Part shown: in pieces, positions 62,534 through 64,000 of the stretch | Layout: every line of letters starts with the position of its first letter | Numbering within the stretch: the first letter of the stretch is position 1 | DNA from: Nonomuraea soli | GTDB lineage: Bacteria > Actinomycetota > Actinomycetes > Streptosporangiales > Streptosporangiaceae | Length of the DNA: 64,000 bases | Assembly (NCBI RefSeq): GCF_013761175.1 | Contig: NZ_JACDUR010000002.1 | Location: forward strand, 1,122,816-1,186,815 | Reading direction: 5' to 3' | Program-made: the position numbers and the translations under genes | Notes under the pieces: generated by a model | Told to the model about the DNA's origin: nothing | What the model saw: the letters and a program-made list of their open reading frames with translations, nothing else | The model's database searches: none

Positions 62534-63845
62534 CGTCCCTGAGCACCGGGTAGTTGGCGCGGAAGACCTGGTGCGGGTCGCGGGCCCGCTTGATCTCCCG
62601 CAGCCGGGCCAGCGTGGCGGCGTCGAAGGCCGCCGTCACCGGCTCGCCGGGCGACAGCAGGGTGTACGGCTTGCGCCCGCTGATGGAGGCGCCCAGGTCG
62701 GCCACGATCTCGGCCTGCCTGGCGCGCGTCGCCTCGGCGGCGTGCGGCAGGCCCAGACCCAGCAGGCCCAGCAGGTACGGCTCGGCCGGCGCACCACTGG
62801 CACCCACCCCCCGGCCCGGCTCGGCCAGCGCCCCGCCCAGATGTCTGACCTGCACGTTGATGAGCGGCGCCACCGGCTTGGACAGCAGCAGCTCCACCGC
62901 CTGCGGGTCCAGGCCGGTGAGCAGCTCCGCCCGCCCGATGGACGGGGCAGGGTCGGTGGGCTCGGCGGCGATGCGGCCCAGCTCGGCGATCGGGACGACG
63001 CCGCGGTTGTCGGCGATCGCACCCTCGATCGTGTCGATGCGCGCCAGCAGGTCCCGCCCCTGCCCGGCCTCACCCAGGTAGGCCAGATCCAGCGTCACCA
63101 TCGACGGCGCGCCGGGCGGCTGGAGCCGGTTGATCCAGACGCTGAGCTCACGCGGCGCCCCGGCGGTGATCTCCAGGAACGCGTCGTACACCTCCCTGGT
63201 GCGGTGCTCGGGCCAGATGACCCGCCCGCCGTACAGGGCGGGTGCGGGATACAGCTCGAGCTCGAGGGCGGTCACCACCGCGAAGTCGCCGCCGCCGCCG
63301 CGCAGCGCCCAGAACAGCTCCGGGTCGGACTCGGCGCTCACCCGGCCGGGCTCGCCGTCGGCGTCCACGATGTCGATGGCCCGCACGCTGTCGGAGGCGA
63401 AGCCGTACTTGCGGCTGAACCAGCCGACCCCGCCACCCAGGGTGTAGCCGGCCACGCTGACGCCGGGCGCGCTGCCGGCCAGGCCGGTCAGGCCCAGCGG
63501 GCCGGTCCGCGCCAGCACCTGCCCCCACGTCGCGCCCGCGCCCACCCGGACCACCCGCTCCTGCGCGCGCACCTCCACCTGGTTCAGCCGCCTGGTGCGC
63601 AGCAGGATCAGGCCTTCCACGTCACCCGAGGCGCCGTGCCCGCTCGGCTGCACGGTCACCGTCAGATTCGCCTTGCGCGCGTACCGCACCAGTGCCGCCA
63701 CGTCGTCGGCGTCCGCGGCCTCCACCACAGCCGCCACGGGCTGCCTGACGGTCAGGTTCCACGCGGTCGCGGCCTGCTCGAAGCCGTCGTCGCCGGGCAG
63801 GAGCACGTGCCCCTGGAGAACGTGGCGCAAATCGTTGATCGTCAT
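62523..63845 (-). CDS. BBE-type FAD-linked oxidoreductase (berberine bridge enzyme-like)
   Basis: 440 residues. PCMH-type FAD domain with QPSGHGASGD (the His that binds FAD covalently) and SVAGYTLGGGVGWFSRKYGFASDSV. In bicovalent enzymes a Cys follows this loop; none is seen, so one covalent bond is likely. C-terminal BBE motif RDPHQVFRANYPV. Oxidises sugars, alcohols or secondary metabolites. ATG at 63845; divergent from a TetR-like start. Confidence 0.9.
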   Translation of the reverse strand: MTINDLRHVLQGHVLLPGDDGFEQAATAWNLTVRQPVAAVVEAADADDVAALVRYARKANLTVTVQPSGHGASGDVEGLILLRTRRLNQVEVRAQERVVRVGAGATWGQVLARTGPLGLTGLAGSAPGVSVAGYTLGGGVGWFSRKYGFASDSVRAIDIVDADGEPGRVSAESDPELFWALRGGGGDFAVVTALELELYPAPALYGGRVIWPEHRTREVYDAFLEITAGAPRELSVWINRLQPPGAPSMVTLDLAYLGEAGQGRDLLARIDTIEGAIADNRGVVPIAELGRIAAEPTDPAPSIGRAELLTGLDPQAVELLLSKPVAPLINVQVRHLGGALAEPGRGVGASGAPAEPYLLGLLGLGLPHAAEATRARQAEIVADLGASISGRKPYTLLSPGEPVTAAFDAATLARLREIKRARDPHQVFRANYPVLRDVTS

Positions 63846-63877
63846 CGTCGTCTCCTTATCGAGGGCCCAGCGCTTTC

Positions 63878-63941
63878 CTAGCGGCGCTAGATCCAGTAGC
63901 GACTGTAGACCTGTCGCAGACACGTTGTCTAGCGGCGCTAG
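63878..63941. promoter_or_regulatory. Two identical palindromes CTAGCGGCGCTAG in a divergent promoter region
   Basis: CTAGCGGCGCTAG (perfect 6+1+6) at 63878-63890 and 63929-63941, 51 bp apart, between the BBE oxidoreductase start (63845) and the TetR-like start (63952). The second overlaps a TAGCAT box (63939-63944) 7 bp before the GTG. They are the likely operators of the TetR-like regulator for both directions. Confidence 0.7.
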
Positions 63942-63951
63942 CATTTCGCTT

Positions 63952-64000
63952 GTGTCCGACCGCACCCCAGGCCGCTCGCGGGGGCGACCGGCGGAGCGGC
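63952..64000 (+). CDS. TetR-like regulator, N-terminal fragment (runs off the right edge)
   Basis: Only 16 codons are visible: GTG at 63952, then SDRTPGRSRGRPAER. An Arg/Gly/Pro-rich tail of this kind is common before the HTH of TetR regulators. The call rests on this, on the divergent oxidoreductase and on the palindromic operators directly upstream. The start would be leaderless (TAGCAT 7 bp upstream). Confidence 0.45.
   Translation, partial: MSDRTPGRSRGRPAER

Overview
The window looks like chromosomal DNA of a high-GC actinomycete, probably in or near the Streptosporangiaceae (Nonomuraea/Streptosporangium type). The reasons are the very high GC, many GTG starts and candidate leaderless mRNAs, coding packed on both strands with 4-base ATGA couplings, and the gene content (ECF sigma factors, LuxR ATPase regulators, a DrrA/NodI-type exporter, LLM flavin enzymes, an HTH-MurA fusion). 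I saw no rRNA, tRNA, CRISPR array or complete mobile element.

The organising feature appears to be the replication terminus. A dif-like XerC/XerD site lies at 15921-15948. Around it the base composition of the + strand flips: C-rich to about 14 kb, G-rich from about 15.4 kb, whichever way the genes point. The heptamer GGGGGAG points toward this site in 23 of 26 occurrences that I found by eye, against the local base skew on both sides. This fits an FtsK/KOPS-like polarity motif. Short tandem repeats with 12-27 bp units are frequent in and between genes throughout the window.

Layout. 0-7.7 kb: 5' end of a UvrA-like ATPase, methionine aminopeptidase with a divergent small HTH regulator, then carA-carB and an O-carbamoyltransferase, a possible unit for making carbamoyl phosphate and spending it on a metabolite. 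7.9-9.7 kb: ECF sigma factor coupled to a membrane protein. 10-14 kb: tyrosine recombinase, ArsR regulator, APH-like kinase, HTH-MurA fusion. 14-16.8 kb, around dif: secreted protein, two small bL12-like membrane proteins, a Cys-rich small protein, a SnoaL-like protein. 16.8-19.4 kb: a three-gene ABC exporter. 19.5-26.4 kb: small metabolic genes (DUF952/aminotransferase/GNAT operon, SMR pump, radical SAM, dioxygenase, MBL hydrolase, SDR, HXXEE protein).

26.5-34.5 kb: a YtkA/FixH-like pair, an SDR lacking its catalytic Tyr, a CMD protein, a frameshifted LuxR ATPase regulator and hydrolase facing a TetR-resolvase-HTH fusion. 34.5-43.3 kb: WrbA divergent from an ECF41 sigma factor, hydrolase, L,D-transpeptidase, acyltransferase, RecD2 helicase, esterase lipoprotein. 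43.3-49.7 kb: LysR with an amidotransferase, AlkZ-like glycosylase with SRPBCC protein, two-component system with DedA, Clp-N protein. 49.7-54.8 kb: EF-G paralogue behind a leader peptide and hairpins, then an FtsX-type permease and an LLM enzyme, each with duplicated palindromic operators but no adjacent regulator. 55-64 kb: lectin, haloalkane dehalogenase, MarR regulators, FAD monooxygenase/TetR pair, GlxA-type AraC regulator, saccharopine-dehydrogenase-like protein, BBE oxidoreductase and the start of a TetR-like gene.

All functional calls are from motif reading only; no search was run.
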